A stretch of DNA of 64,000 nt, taken from the NCBI GenBank assembly GCA_963820075.1, contig CAWFYS010000009.1, forward strand, positions 1 to 64,000. Reading direction: 5' to 3'. Under the pieces are notes generated by a model that was not told the DNA's origin, searched no databases, and saw only the letters and a program-made list of their open reading frames with translations. Within the stretch, counting starts at the first letter, position 1, and every line of letters begins with the position of its first letter. Source of the stretch: Kumtagia sp963820075 (GTDB lineage: Bacteria; Pseudomonadota; Alphaproteobacteria; Rhizobiales; Rhizobiaceae). A program made the translations under genes and the position numbers. Positions 18,817 through 27,147 of this stretch are shown one piece after another.

Positions 18817-18899
18817 CCTTACCGATGGCCCAAGACTTGGACCGTTTGCGCCAGCGCACGCTCGCGCGCGCCCGGACGATCAACCCTGATCATCCTTGA
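18813..18899 (+). CDS. short 28-residue frame overlapping the ruvB stop (tentative)
   Basis: The frame begins with an ATG that overlaps the ruvB TGA (ATGA) and has GGAGG just upstream, ideal for translational coupling. The peptide starts MTLPMAQDLDRLRQRTLARA and ends after 28 residues. It may be a small protein or the stump of a former downstream gene cut off when the two minus-strand genes arrived. No family recognised. Confidence 0.3.
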   Translation: MTLPMAQDLDRLRQRTLARARTINPDHP

Positions 18900-18911
18900 C
18901 CTGCCCTGACC

Positions 18912-19352
18912 TTACAGCCAGCGGCGGGTCCGGCGCGCATAGGCTTCGTAGGCTTCCCCGAACTTCTTCCGCATCGCGCCTTCCTCGAAGCGGATATACC
19001 AGCGGTCGGCGATGATGGCGAAGGCCGCAGCCGCCAGCAGCGGAAACAGCGTCCCCAGCACCACGGAGAGGCCGGTCAGGAAAGTGACGAAGCCGAGATA
19101 CATCGGATTGCGGCTCCATCGGAAAAGCCCGTCGGTGACCAGGACCGTCGGCTCGTTGAACGTCTTGATGTTTGTCTTGACGCGACCGAAGTGCCTGGCG
19201 CCCGACACCGTCACGCCCAGCCCCGCGACGATCAGGACGAGGCCGAGCCAATTGTAGGGATTCCGCACGATCGTCGGACCCGGCAGGAAGGTATACAGCA
19301 GTCCCATCGCCACGACAAAGATCAGCACCAGCACGGGCGGCAGAATTTTCAT
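18912..19352 (-). CDS. isoprenylcysteine carboxyl methyltransferase-like membrane protein
   Basis: 146 residues starting MKILPPVLVLIFVVAMGLLY, with about four membrane segments. The PEMT/ICMT-type SAM-binding motif is GLFRWSRNPMYLGFVTFL. The tail is FGEAYEAYARRTRRWL, typical of the family's C-terminus. It probably methylates a lipid-like or small hydrophobic acceptor; the real substrate is unknown. It starts 1 nt after the stop of the GH5 gene, so the two form a transcript in the order GH5 then methyltransferase. Confidence 0.82.
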   Translation of the reverse strand: MKILPPVLVLIFVVAMGLLYTFLPGPTIVRNPYNWLGLVLIVAGLGVTVSGARHFGRVKTNIKTFNEPTVLVTDGLFRWSRNPMYLGFVTFLTGLSVVLGTLFPLLAAAAFAIIADRWYIRFEEGAMRKKFGEAYEAYARRTRRWL

Positions 19353-19353
19353 T

Positions 19354-20691
19354 TCACTCCCCCTCGGGCGGCCTGTCCGGCAAGCCCCGCACCATGTCCA
19401 GCACATCGGGCTCGGCCCTGCGGGTGTCGAACGCCTCGACCACGCCGAACGCCCCGCCATAGGACCACAGCGACCAGCCATAGCCGCGCCGTTCGGCCCT
19501 TCCTATCATGTCGCGATAGTAGGCGGCGCGCTGATCGGCCGGCACGACATACGGATTGCCATATTCCTGCCGGACCATGCCGAATTCGCCGAGCAGGATG
19601 TCCGTAGGCGCAATGCCGTTCTTGCTTGCCCAGGCATCGACCGTTGCGAACGGCTTTTCCATCACCGCCGACAGCTCTTCCCGCGTATCGATTTCAGCCA
19701 GCAACTCGTCGAGATAGGCCTTCATTCCGGCACGCCGCGGCAATGGCGCGTTGGCGCCGATTGTCTCCTTCACCCTGGCGATCGCGGCATCGAGTTGCGC
19801 CCGCGGCATAGTGTGGGGTGGGAAGGGTATGCCGGTCACGTAGCGGATGAAGTCGCCGCTCCAGGTCGCGCCCTGATGCGTCAGCAGGAACGGGCCGTAG
19901 GCGTGGAACCCCCAAATGAGGTTGTCGTCTTGGAAAGCCTTCGGATCGAGCGCGGCAAGCCCCTCGGAGCTGCCCCAGCAGGCGCCGGCAAGAACCAGCG
20001 TGAGGCGGCTCGCCGACCCGCGCGCCGCGGCGAACAGGCGTTTGAGCTTTTGCGTCCAGTCCTTGGCATCCTCGCCCGCGCAGCCGCGCGTCGGCTCGTT
20101 CATCAACTCAAGCGCAATTCGCGAGGGGTCCTCGCCAGCCAGCGTATCCGCCATGCGGCGCACGATCTCGGTGTAGCGTTCGAACAAAGCGGGATCGTTC
20201 AACACCTCCTGCGTCCCGACGGAGCGTTCCCCGGCGGGCACCAGATGCAGGTCGACCACCGCCTTCAATCCGGCGGCGTTCACCATGCGCGCCGAATCCA
20301 GCACCGATGCGAATAGTTCATCAGCGAGAGGGGCGGAACGATCGGACAGGAACGGTGCGGGATCGACCGGCATGCGCACGAAATCGAAGCCGGCAGCCTT
20401 GAGCGCCTGCAGATCGGCCGGCTTAAGGACTCTCCGCCATTCCGGATAGGGGAGCAGGACATTGCGGTCGCCCCATTGTTGCTCGGATGGCCAGGTCGTC
20501 CATATGTCGAGATTGATGCCCCGCCTGACAGAAAATGCCGACGCCGGCTGCGATGCTGCCGCAAGAAGGAATGCCGCGACCAGCCAGGCCTGGAAAGAGC
20601 GTCCCGCGCTTTTCCGACAGAAGCCCGCGGCAAGGACGGGGCCCAGGCGGGCAAGTGGACAGACCTTGAACATGCCGGTCATAAGTGCCAT
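19354..20691 (-). CDS. secreted glycoside hydrolase family 5 (endoglucanase-like)
   Basis: About 445 residues. An N-terminal hydrophobic segment (FQAWLVAAFLLAAASQPASA) suggests export. Then come RRGINLDIWTTW, a TIM barrel with KAAGFDFVRMPVDP, the acid/base Glu in ALELMNEPTRG and the nucleophile Glu in DILLGEFGMVRQEYG. GH5 enzymes cleave beta-glucans and mannans; here it may trim an exopolysaccharide. I take ATG 20691; GTG 20706 and ATG 20682 are alternatives. It diverges from ybgC 50 bp away and with the methyltransferase splits ruvB from ybgC. Confidence 0.82.
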   Translation of the reverse strand: MALMTGMFKVCPLARLGPVLAAGFCRKSAGRSFQAWLVAAFLLAAASQPASAFSVRRGINLDIWTTWPSEQQWGDRNVLLPYPEWRRVLKPADLQALKAAGFDFVRMPVDPAPFLSDRSAPLADELFASVLDSARMVNAAGLKAVVDLHLVPAGERSVGTQEVLNDPALFERYTEIVRRMADTLAGEDPSRIALELMNEPTRGCAGEDAKDWTQKLKRLFAAARGSASRLTLVLAGACWGSSEGLAALDPKAFQDDNLIWGFHAYGPFLLTHQGATWSGDFIRYVTGIPFPPHTMPRAQLDAAIARVKETIGANAPLPRRAGMKAYLDELLAEIDTREELSAVMEKPFATVDAWASKNGIAPTDILLGEFGMVRQEYGNPYVVPADQRAAYYRDMIGRAERRGYGWSLWSYGGAFGVVEAFDTRRAEPDVLDMVRGLPDRPPEGE

Positions 20692-20741
20692 CCGGTTCGC
20701 CACCAAGATAGTGTCAAACCGACGGGCGGAAGGAAAGCGCG

Positions 20742-21212
20742 ATGGCCGATAGCGGCGAACAGGCTGCCCTCACCGCCGGCCTGTCCGGCATGCTGACCGC
20801 CTCCGGCCATCGGCTGGCGGCGCGCGTCTATTATGCAGACACCGATTTCTCCGGCGTCGTCTACCATGCCCGCTACCTCGAATTCCTGGAGCGGGGACGC
20901 TCCGATTTCCTGCGCATGGCCGGCGTTCATCATACCGAACTTGCGGACGGAAAACATGGCGAGCGCATCGCCTGGGTCGTGCGGCGCATGGAGATCGACT
21001 TCCTGGCGCCGGCGCGGATCGACGACATTTTGACGGTCGACACCCGCACCCTGGAAATCTCGGGCGCCCGCATCACCATGGCGCAGACCCTTTCGCGCGG
21101 CGAAGATGTTCTGGTGAAGGCGCGTGTCGAAGCGGCGATCGTCGGCGAAAGCGGGCGGCCGCGGCGCTTTCCAAAGGAATGGATCGCGGCTTTCATGCCG
21201 GGGCCGCGCTGA
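20742..21212 (+). CDS. ybgC: acyl-CoA thioesterase YbgC
   Basis: 156 residues with the hot-dog fold and catalytic signature RVYYADTDFSGVVYHARYLE (Asp in YADTDF). YbgC hydrolyses short acyl-CoA or acyl-ACP and is a standard first member of tol-pal operons. Here it is separated from tolQ by 640 bp holding repeats, so it may not share the tol transcript. Confidence 0.93.
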   Translation: MADSGEQAALTAGLSGMLTASGHRLAARVYYADTDFSGVVYHARYLEFLERGRSDFLRMAGVHHTELADGKHGERIAWVVRRMEIDFLAPARIDDILTVDTRTLEISGARITMAQTLSRGEDVLVKARVEAAIVGESGRPRRFPKEWIAAFMPGPR

Positions 21213-21253
21213 GGCCGATCGAGGTTTCTTCAGAACCGACGCGCTCCGTCCAG

Positions 21254-21575
21254 TACCCCTCATCCGACCTCGCTTCGCTCGGCCACCTTCTCCCACAAGG
21301 GGAGAAGGTGAGCTGGCATCGGCGCTTCCGCATCTCTCCGATGGTGGCGATTGGCGGCAAAGGAGAAGCGACGGTGAGGGGTGATGCGGTTTTCCATCAC
21401 CCCTCATCCGACCTCGCTCCGCTCGGCCACCTTCTCCCACAAGGGGAGAAGGTGAGCTTGGCATCGGCGCTTCCGCATCTCTCCGATGGAGGCGATTGGC
21501 GGCGAAGGAGAAGCGCCTTTCCTTCTCCCCCTGTGGGAGAAGGTGCCTGAGCGAAGCGAAGGCGGATGAGGGGTG
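21254..21575. repeat. RIME-like palindromic repeats, two direct copies plus an inverted end
   Basis: Two copies of about 120-130 bp (21256-21389, 21397-21518) share CCCCTCATCCGACCTCGCT, ACCTTCTCCCACAAGGGGAG and CATCGGCGCTTCCGCATCTC. An inverted end follows at 21520-21575 (GAGAAGGTGCCTGAGCGAAG ... GGATGAGGGGTG). The whole block is bounded by CCCCTCATCCG and CGGATGAGGGG. This resembles the intergenic mosaic elements (RIME) described in rhizobia. It fills the gap between ybgC and tolQ. Confidence 0.75.
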
Positions 21576-21855
21576 CTGGAACAAACACGATGCGACCGAA
21601 CAGGCTTCGAGACATCAAAGCGCACGCACCCTCGTCATGCCGCCCTAACAGATCCTTAACCTTAACGGTCCATGAACAACCCGGTGACAAACGCAAGGAT
21701 CGCCTTGCGCCTTGGTTTCACCAAACTTTGCCCTGAAAAGGCCGCTTCGGCACATTTCAGGATAGGGCGCGGTCTATCGTGCCGCGCGTTCGAGACGGAT
21801 GTTGCCAGGGGCCGGCCGGGGGCCGATGCCCGGAAATCTTTAGGGACTGCTGACC

Positions 21856-22572
21856 ATGGAAAACCTACCCCTCGCCGAGCCGGGCGTGCAGTTGTCGGTT
21901 TGGGTGCTCTTCTGGCAGGCCGGCTGGGTCGTCAAGCTGGTGATGATCGGCCTGCTGTTCGCCTCGATCTGGACCTGGGCGATCGTCGTCGACAAGCTTC
22001 TTGCCTATTCGCGCATGCGCCGCGCGCTCGACCGCTTCGAGCAGGTGTTCTGGTCGGGACAGTCGCTGGACGAGCTTTACCGCACGCTGTCGGAGCGCAA
22101 GGCGAGCGGCATGGGCTCGATCTTCGTCGCCGCCATGCGTGAGTGGAAGAAATCATTCGAGAAGGGTGCGAAATCGCCGTTCGGCCTTCAGAACCGCATC
22201 GACAAGGCAATGGATCTGGCGCTTACCCGCGAGATGGAACGCCTTGAGGGCCGCCTGGGCTTCCTGGCCACGATCGGCTCGGCCGCTCCCTTCATCGGCC
22301 TGTTCGGCACGGTGATCGGCATCATGACCTCGTTCCAGGCGATCGCCGGCTCCAAGTCGACCAACCTTGCCGTCGTCGCCCCCGGCATCGCCGAGGCATT
22401 GCTCGCCACCGCGATCGGCCTGCTGGCCGCCATTCCGGCCGTCATCGCCTACAACAAGCTGTCATCCGACGCCGGCAAGATCGCCGTGCGGATGGAGGGG
22501 TTCGCCGACGAGTTCTCGGCCATCCTTTCGCGCCAGATCGATGAAAAAATTCCGCAGCAGCGGGCGGCCTGA
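21856..22572 (+). CDS. tolQ: Tol-Pal system proton channel subunit TolQ
   Basis: 238 residues. Three membrane segments: one at about 20-40 (WVVKLVMIGLLFASIWTWAI) and a pair after residue 135 (GFLATIGSAAPFIGLFGTVI, IAEALLATAIGLLAAIPAVI). With TolR it uses the proton gradient to drive TolA and outer-membrane constriction at division. tolR starts 10 nt downstream. Confidence 0.96.
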   Translation: MENLPLAEPGVQLSVWVLFWQAGWVVKLVMIGLLFASIWTWAIVVDKLLAYSRMRRALDRFEQVFWSGQSLDELYRTLSERKASGMGSIFVAAMREWKKSFEKGAKSPFGLQNRIDKAMDLALTREMERLEGRLGFLATIGSAAPFIGLFGTVIGIMTSFQAIAGSKSTNLAVVAPGIAEALLATAIGLLAAIPAVIAYNKLSSDAGKIAVRMEGFADEFSAILSRQIDEKIPQQRAA

Positions 22573-22582
22573 GGAATAGACG

Positions 22583-23041
22583 ATGGGAATGTCCGTAGGT
22601 GCAGCTCGGTCCGGTCGCGGCGGGCGCGGCCACAGGCGGCGCGGCCGCCATCACGGCCTCATGTCGGAGATCAACGTCACGCCGTTCGTCGACGTGATGC
22701 TGGTGCTGCTCATCATCTTCATGGTCGCGGCACCGCTGCTTACGGTCGGCGTGCCGATCGACCTGCCGGAAACGCAGGCAAAGGCGCTCAACACCGAAAC
22801 CCAGCCGATCACGATTTCGGTGAACCAGGCCGGCGAAATCCATTTGCAGGAGACCGCGATCCCGATCGACGAGGTCGTGCCCAAGCTGCAGGCCATCGCC
22901 AGGACCGGCTATGAGGAGCGCATCTTCATCCGCGGCGACAGGCTGGCCGACTACGGCACGGTCATGAAGGTCATGGCCGAGATCAGCGCCGCGGGCTTCA
23001 GGAATATCGGGCTGGTCAGCCTGCCGGAACAAGGCACCTGA
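22583..23041 (+). CDS. tolR: Tol-Pal system protein TolR
   Basis: 152 residues. A short basic N-terminus precedes a single helix PFVDVMLVLLIIFMVAAPLL carrying the functionally critical Asp of the TolR/ExbD channel, then a periplasmic ExbD/TolR fold (DLPETQAKALNTETQPITIS, IFIRGDRLADYGTVMKVMAE). It sits between tolQ and tolA; tolA starts 6 nt after the stop. Confidence 0.95.
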   Translation: MGMSVGAARSGRGGRGHRRRGRHHGLMSEINVTPFVDVMLVLLIIFMVAAPLLTVGVPIDLPETQAKALNTETQPITISVNQAGEIHLQETAIPIDEVVPKLQAIARTGYEERIFIRGDRLADYGTVMKVMAEISAAGFRNIGLVSLPEQGT

Positions 23042-23047
23042 TCTGGA

Positions 23048-24203
23048 ATGAAGGCCGGTCTCGCAACATCGGTGGTCATGCACGCGGCGCTGCTGGGCTT
23101 CGGCCTGCTGTCGCTGTCGGCGCCTGCGCCGCTCGACGTCGGCGATGTCGAGGCGCTGCCGGTCGACATCGTGCCGATGGAGGAAATGACGCAGATCCAG
23201 GAGGGCGACAAGAAGGCGCCGATGGCCGAAAAGCCGGCGCCGACGCCGACCAAGCGGCCCGATGCGGTCGCCGACGCGCAAAAAATCGGCGACAACGACA
23301 TCGACACCGACAAACCGCCGACGCCCGACGACAAGCCGAGCCCGCTGAAGACCGCCGAGGCGGCCGCGCCCTCGCCGAAGCCGGTCGAAAAGCCGAAGCT
23401 CGAAGAGACGCCGAAGCCCAAGGAGGAGCCGAAGCCCGTTCCCGCGACGGAAATCGCGCCGACGCCGGCACCCAAGCAGGAGGTGAAGCCGGAGCCGGTG
23501 AAGGAGGCGGAAGCCAAGCCCGAACCGGTCACGCAGCCCGAACCGAAACCGGCGGTGGAGCACGAGGAGAAGGTGGCGGCATTGCGCCACCCACGCCGGA
23601 CTCGATCGCCGAAACCATTGCCGACGAACAGGAGAAGCCCGCCGAGGAAAGCGCCAGGCTTCCCGACACCGCGCCGGCGCCGCAGGCGCGCCCGCGCCCG
23701 GCCGAGGCGCAGACCGCCAAGGCGCCGGAGCGCCAGGCATCGGAAAAACCCGTGAAGGAAGCCTCGTCCAAGCCGCAATCCGACGACACCGGTTCGATCG
23801 AGGATCAGGTCGCGGCACTGCTGAACAAGCAGAAGTCCAAGGGCGGCGGCGCGAAACGCTCCTCCCAGCAGGCGGCGCTCGGCGGCAAGAAGACCAACGC
23901 CGCCAAGCTCTCGCAGGGCGAGGAAGACGCGCTGCGCAGCAGTTCGAGCGATTGCTGGAACCTGCCGGCGGGCATTGGAGGACGGCTCGGGCCTGCGCGT
24001 CTCCGTGCGCTTCAATGTCGATCCGTCCGGCAAGGTCGAGGGCCAGCCGAAGGTCGACTCGTCGAGCGGCAACACCATATTCGACGAAAGCGCGCTGCGC
24101 GCCGTCCGCAAATGCGATCACGCAGGGTCTCAACCTGCCGGCCCAGAAGGCGGAAATCTGGTCCGAGATCGTCGTGAATTTCGATCCCAGCGAGATGTTC
24201 TGA
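23048..24203 (+). CDS. tolA: Tol-Pal energy-transducing protein TolA, frameshifted
   Basis: An N-terminal membrane anchor (MKAGLATSVVMHAALLGFGL), a long Pro/Lys/Glu/Ala-rich periplasmic spacer (about residues 60-270, e.g. KPVEKPKLEETPKPKEEPKP), and a C-terminal domain read in other frames: CWNLPAGI, GLRVSVRFNVDPSGKVEGQP, then LNLPAQKAEIWSEIVVNFDP. Shifts near 23580, 23970 and 24115 break the frame, yet each part is typical alphaproteobacterial TolA. The extended proline/lysine spacer reaches from inner membrane to TolB/Pal. Confidence 0.88.
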
Positions 24204-24238
24204 ACATCCGCCCGGATGCTTGTACGAGGTAGAACCGA

Positions 24239-25555
24239 ATGAAAAAGTTTCTGACATCCATTCTCACGGTCGCGGCAATCGCCGCCGGTTTCGCCACGAT
24301 GGCGACCTTGCCGGCGCGGGCGCTTGTCGAGATCGATGTCAACAAGGGCGTCATCGAGCCGATGCCGATCGCCATTACCGACTTCCTGGCCGGCAACGGC
24401 ATAGGCGCCGAGATTTCCTCGATCGTGGCCGCCGACCTGCGGCGCTCCGGCCTGTTCGCGCCGATCGACAAGGGCGCCTTCATCGAAAAGATCTCCAACC
24501 CCGACGCCGCTCCGCGCTTCGACGACTGGAAGGTGATCAACGCCCAGGCTCTGGTGACGGGCCGCGTCAGCGAAGAGGCCGACGGGCGGCTGCGCGCCGA
24601 ATTCCGCCTGTGGGACACTTTCGCCGGCCAGCAGCTTATCGGCGAGCAGTTCTTTTCCTCCAAGGGCAATATGCGCCGGGTCGCCCACATCATCGCCGAC
24701 GCCATCTATGAGCGGCTGACCGGCGAAAAGGGCTATTTCGACACGCGCGTCGTGTTCATCGACGAGTCGGGTTCCAAGAACGACCGCAAGAAGCGGCTCG
24801 CCATCATGGACCAGGACGGCGCCAATGTGCGCTACCTGTCGGACGGACGCGCTCTCGCGCTGACGCCGCGTTTCTCGCCGACCCGGCAGGAAATCACCTA
24901 CATGTCCTATGAGAGCGGCCAGCCGAAGGTCTATCTCCTGCAGATCGAGACCGGCCAGCGCGAACTCGTCGGCGACTTTCCGGGCATGACCTTCGCGCCG
25001 CGCTTCTCGCCCGACGGGCAGAAGGTGATCATGAGCCTGCTGCGCGACGACGGCAACTCCAACATCTACGCCATGGACCTGCGCAGCCGCACGACGACGC
25101 GGCTGACCAACTCCACCGCGATCGACACATCGCCTTCCTATTCGCCCGACGGCTCGAAGATCGTGTTCACGTCCGACCGGGGCGGACAGCCGCAGATCTA
25201 CGTGATGGGCGCGGACGGCTCCGGCCAGAACCGCATTTCGTTCGGCGGCGGCAGCTATTCGACGCCGGTCTGGTCGCCGCGCGGCGATCTCATCGCCTTC
25301 ACCAAACAGACTGGCGGCGAATTCCAGATCGGCGTGATGCGCACCGACGGCTCGGGCGAGCGCATCCTTTCGTCCGGATTCCAGCAGGAAGGCCCGACCT
25401 GGGCGCCGAACGGCCGTTACCTGATGTTCTTCAAGGAAGCCGCCGGCTCCGGCGGTCCGCGTCTCTACTCGATCGACCTCACCGGCCGCAACGAACAGGC
25501 GATCCCGACCTCGAACTTCGCGTCGGATCCGGCCTGGTCGCCCCTGCTCGATTGA
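24239..25555 (+). CDS. tolB: periplasmic Tol-Pal protein TolB
   Basis: 438 residues. A signal peptide (MKKFLTSILTVAAIAAGFAT to ARA) precedes an N-terminal alpha/beta domain and a six-bladed beta-propeller from about residue 190, with repeats such as PRFSPDGQKVIMSLLRDDG, SYSPDGSKIVFTSDRGGQPQ and WSPRGDLIAFTKQTGG. TolB binds Pal and TolA. An inverted repeat follows the stop. Confidence 0.96.
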   Translation: MKKFLTSILTVAAIAAGFATMATLPARALVEIDVNKGVIEPMPIAITDFLAGNGIGAEISSIVAADLRRSGLFAPIDKGAFIEKISNPDAAPRFDDWKVINAQALVTGRVSEEADGRLRAEFRLWDTFAGQQLIGEQFFSSKGNMRRVAHIIADAIYERLTGEKGYFDTRVVFIDESGSKNDRKKRLAIMDQDGANVRYLSDGRALALTPRFSPTRQEITYMSYESGQPKVYLLQIETGQRELVGDFPGMTFAPRFSPDGQKVIMSLLRDDGNSNIYAMDLRSRTTTRLTNSTAIDTSPSYSPDGSKIVFTSDRGGQPQIYVMGADGSGQNRISFGGGSYSTPVWSPRGDLIAFTKQTGGEFQIGVMRTDGSGERILSSGFQQEGPTWAPNGRYLMFFKEAAGSGGPRLYSIDLTGRNEQAIPTSNFASDPAWSPLLD

Positions 25556-25564
25556 ACACAGCCA

Positions 25565-25590
25565 GCCGCCCGATTCCGGAATCGGGCGGC
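25565..25590. terminator. perfect 26-bp palindrome, likely bidirectional terminator
   Basis: The two arms GCCGCCCGATTCC and GGAATCGGGCGGC are perfect reverse complements, between the converging tolB and parE-like genes. There is no long T run. Nearly the same hairpin follows pseC at 51324. Confidence 0.65.
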
Positions 25591-25595
25591 CTGCT

Positions 25596-25886
25596 TCAGT
25601 CCACCATTTGACGCTCTACGCGCCGCTTTCCATGGATCAAGCGAAGGACTTCGATATCCTCGGCCTTGACCCGGTAGAATGCGAGATATTTTCCAGCGGC
25701 CAGGTGCCGAACACCTGTTCCGATATCGTCTCGCGGCACTCCGGAATACGGGTGACTGGTGAGTTGCTGTAAGCGCCGCTCGATCGCATCAGTGACAGCA
25801 AGGGCCGCCCGCGGACTTTCAGCCGCGATGTAGAGCGCGATGCCCTCGATGTCGGCAGCCGCCCGCGGCGTAAGGCGCAGCCTCAT
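25596..25886 (-). CDS. ParE/RelE-family toxin
   Basis: 96 residues: MRLRLTPRAAADIEGIALYI, then DAIERRLQQLTSHPYSGVPR, GVRHLAAGKYLAFYRV and EVLRLIHGKRRVERQM. This is the RelE/ParE fold, ending in the typical I-H-x-x-R-R motif. Members poison gyrase or the ribosome; the ParD-like partner favours ParE. Its start overlaps the antitoxin stop by 4 nt. Confidence 0.88.
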   Translation of the reverse strand: MRLRLTPRAAADIEGIALYIAAESPRAALAVTDAIERRLQQLTSHPYSGVPRDDIGTGVRHLAAGKYLAFYRVKAEDIEVLRLIHGKRRVERQMVD

Positions 25887-26158
25887 GAATGCCCAGGCGG
25901 GCGGGGGTGAATCCTGGCCCGAATCTCGGCAAAGACATCGGCCGCATCGATAGTGGGGCCGCTATCGATGCCTTCCTGTACCATGACACGCAACTCGTCC
26001 ACCGTGTAGCCAAGCAAGTCGCGGCGCTCCTGCCATTCACGCACGGCCTCTCGAATTGCCTCGCTGGTCGAGGCGTATTGTCCCGCCTCAACGGCATTTC
26101 GCACGAACCGCGCCATTTCAGGGGTAAGTGCTATGGTCATCTTTTCAACGGTCGACAT
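25883..26158 (-). CDS. ParD-type antitoxin
   Basis: 91 residues: MSTVEKMTIALTPEMARFVR, then EAGQYASTSEAIREAVREWQ (ribbon-helix-helix DNA-binding motif) and a C-terminal toxin-binding tail rich in Asp/Glu (DAADVFAEIRARIHP). It neutralises the overlapping toxin and probably represses the pair through the palindrome upstream. Confidence 0.88.
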   Translation of the reverse strand: MSTVEKMTIALTPEMARFVRNAVEAGQYASTSEAIREAVREWQERRDLLGYTVDELRVMVQEGIDSGPTIDAADVFAEIRARIHPRPPGHS

Positions 26159-26186
26159 GGCAGCCCCGCTCGAGTTGGCTCCTATG

Positions 26187-26203
26187 GTATGCGAATAGCA
26201 TAC
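26187..26203. promoter_or_regulatory. palindromic operator candidate for the toxin-antitoxin pair
   Basis: GTATGC-GAATA-GCATAC lies 29 bp upstream of the antitoxin start. Perfect 6-bp half-sites are what a ribbon-helix-helix repressor would bind. Confidence 0.55.
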
Positions 26204-26443
26204 TCAATACCAGCCCGTGATGCGGCGAGCCAGGCACCTGCCTCAAACGCGGCGAAGTTTCACGGCTTTGCCGCCTTTCCGTCGCATTTCCGACAAGGGT
26301 GCGCGCAACTTCAGGCACGGGACCCGCTGGCGGTGGACGGCCGCGCCGCAACACAATGTTAACCCTGTCCGTTGAAAGACGGTTAACCCAATCGTGGTTA
26401 CTCGACATTCAACGAACCCGGTAGAATATCAAGGAGAGGCGGG

Positions 26444-26956
26444 ATGCGCCGCATCGCAAAGCTCACAACGAATCCTGTTATGCTGGCGCTCGTTTGCGGC
26501 CTGGCGCTTGCCGGCTGCGCTTCGAAAAAGTCGCTGAACAGCCCGGCCGATATCGGCCTGGGCGGCGGAGGCGCCGGCGCCGCGACGCCGGGTTCGGCGC
26601 AGGACTTCACCGTCAATGTCGGCGACCGCATCTTCTTCGATACGGATTCGTCGGCGATCCGCGCCGACGCACAGCAGACATTGACGCGCCAGGCGCAGTG
26701 GCTCAACCAGTACCGCAACCCTGCGATCGTCATCGAGGGCCACGCCGACGAGCGCGGCACGCGCGAGTACAATCTGGCGCTCGGCGCCCGCCGTGCCGCC
26801 GCGACACGCGACTTCCTGATCTCGCGGGGCGTCGCGGCAAATCGCATAAGGACGATCTCCTACGGCAAGGAACGCCCGGTCGCGGTCTGCGACGACATTT
26901 CCTGCTGGTCGCAGAACCGCCGCGCCGTTACCGCGCTGAGCGGCGCCGGGAGCTGA
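26444..26956 (+). CDS. pal: peptidoglycan-associated lipoprotein Pal
   Basis: 170 residues. A lipobox LALAGC puts the lipidated Cys at residue 25. The OmpA-like domain follows: GDRIFFDTDSSAIRADAQQT, IVIEGHADERGTREYNLALG, ARRAAATRDFLISRGV and SYGKERPVAVC. It anchors the outer membrane to peptidoglycan and binds TolB. AAGGAGAGGCGGG precedes ATG 26444. Confidence 0.96.
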   Translation: MRRIAKLTTNPVMLALVCGLALAGCASKKSLNSPADIGLGGGGAGAATPGSAQDFTVNVGDRIFFDTDSSAIRADAQQTLTRQAQWLNQYRNPAIVIEGHADERGTREYNLALGARRAAATRDFLISRGVAANRIRTISYGKERPVAVCDDISCWSQNRRAVTALSGAGS

Positions 26957-27147
26957 TCTTCCGTCACCGATTTTCGCAATCCGCGACGGCGGTCTTCGGG
27001 CCGCCGCCTGCATTTTGCCCCCCAAACAAAATTTGGCCGAAGTCTCGCGGCCTGATAAGGAACCGCCAAGCGCCTCGGCGAGGAACGCCGCGATCGGCCT
27101 CCACCACCGTTGCGTAACGCCGAAGTCCATTTTTCCGTGAGACGCCG

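Noticed and set aside
21254..21575. CRISPR array
   Set aside because: Only two direct repeats and an inverted end of over 100 bp; no short regular repeats with spacers and no cas genes anywhere in the window.
22442..24688. A 748-codon open frame on the minus strand
   Set aside because: It is antisense to tolR, tolA and the start of tolB. The Arg/Leu/Gly repeats mirror the Pro/Lys spacer of TolA.
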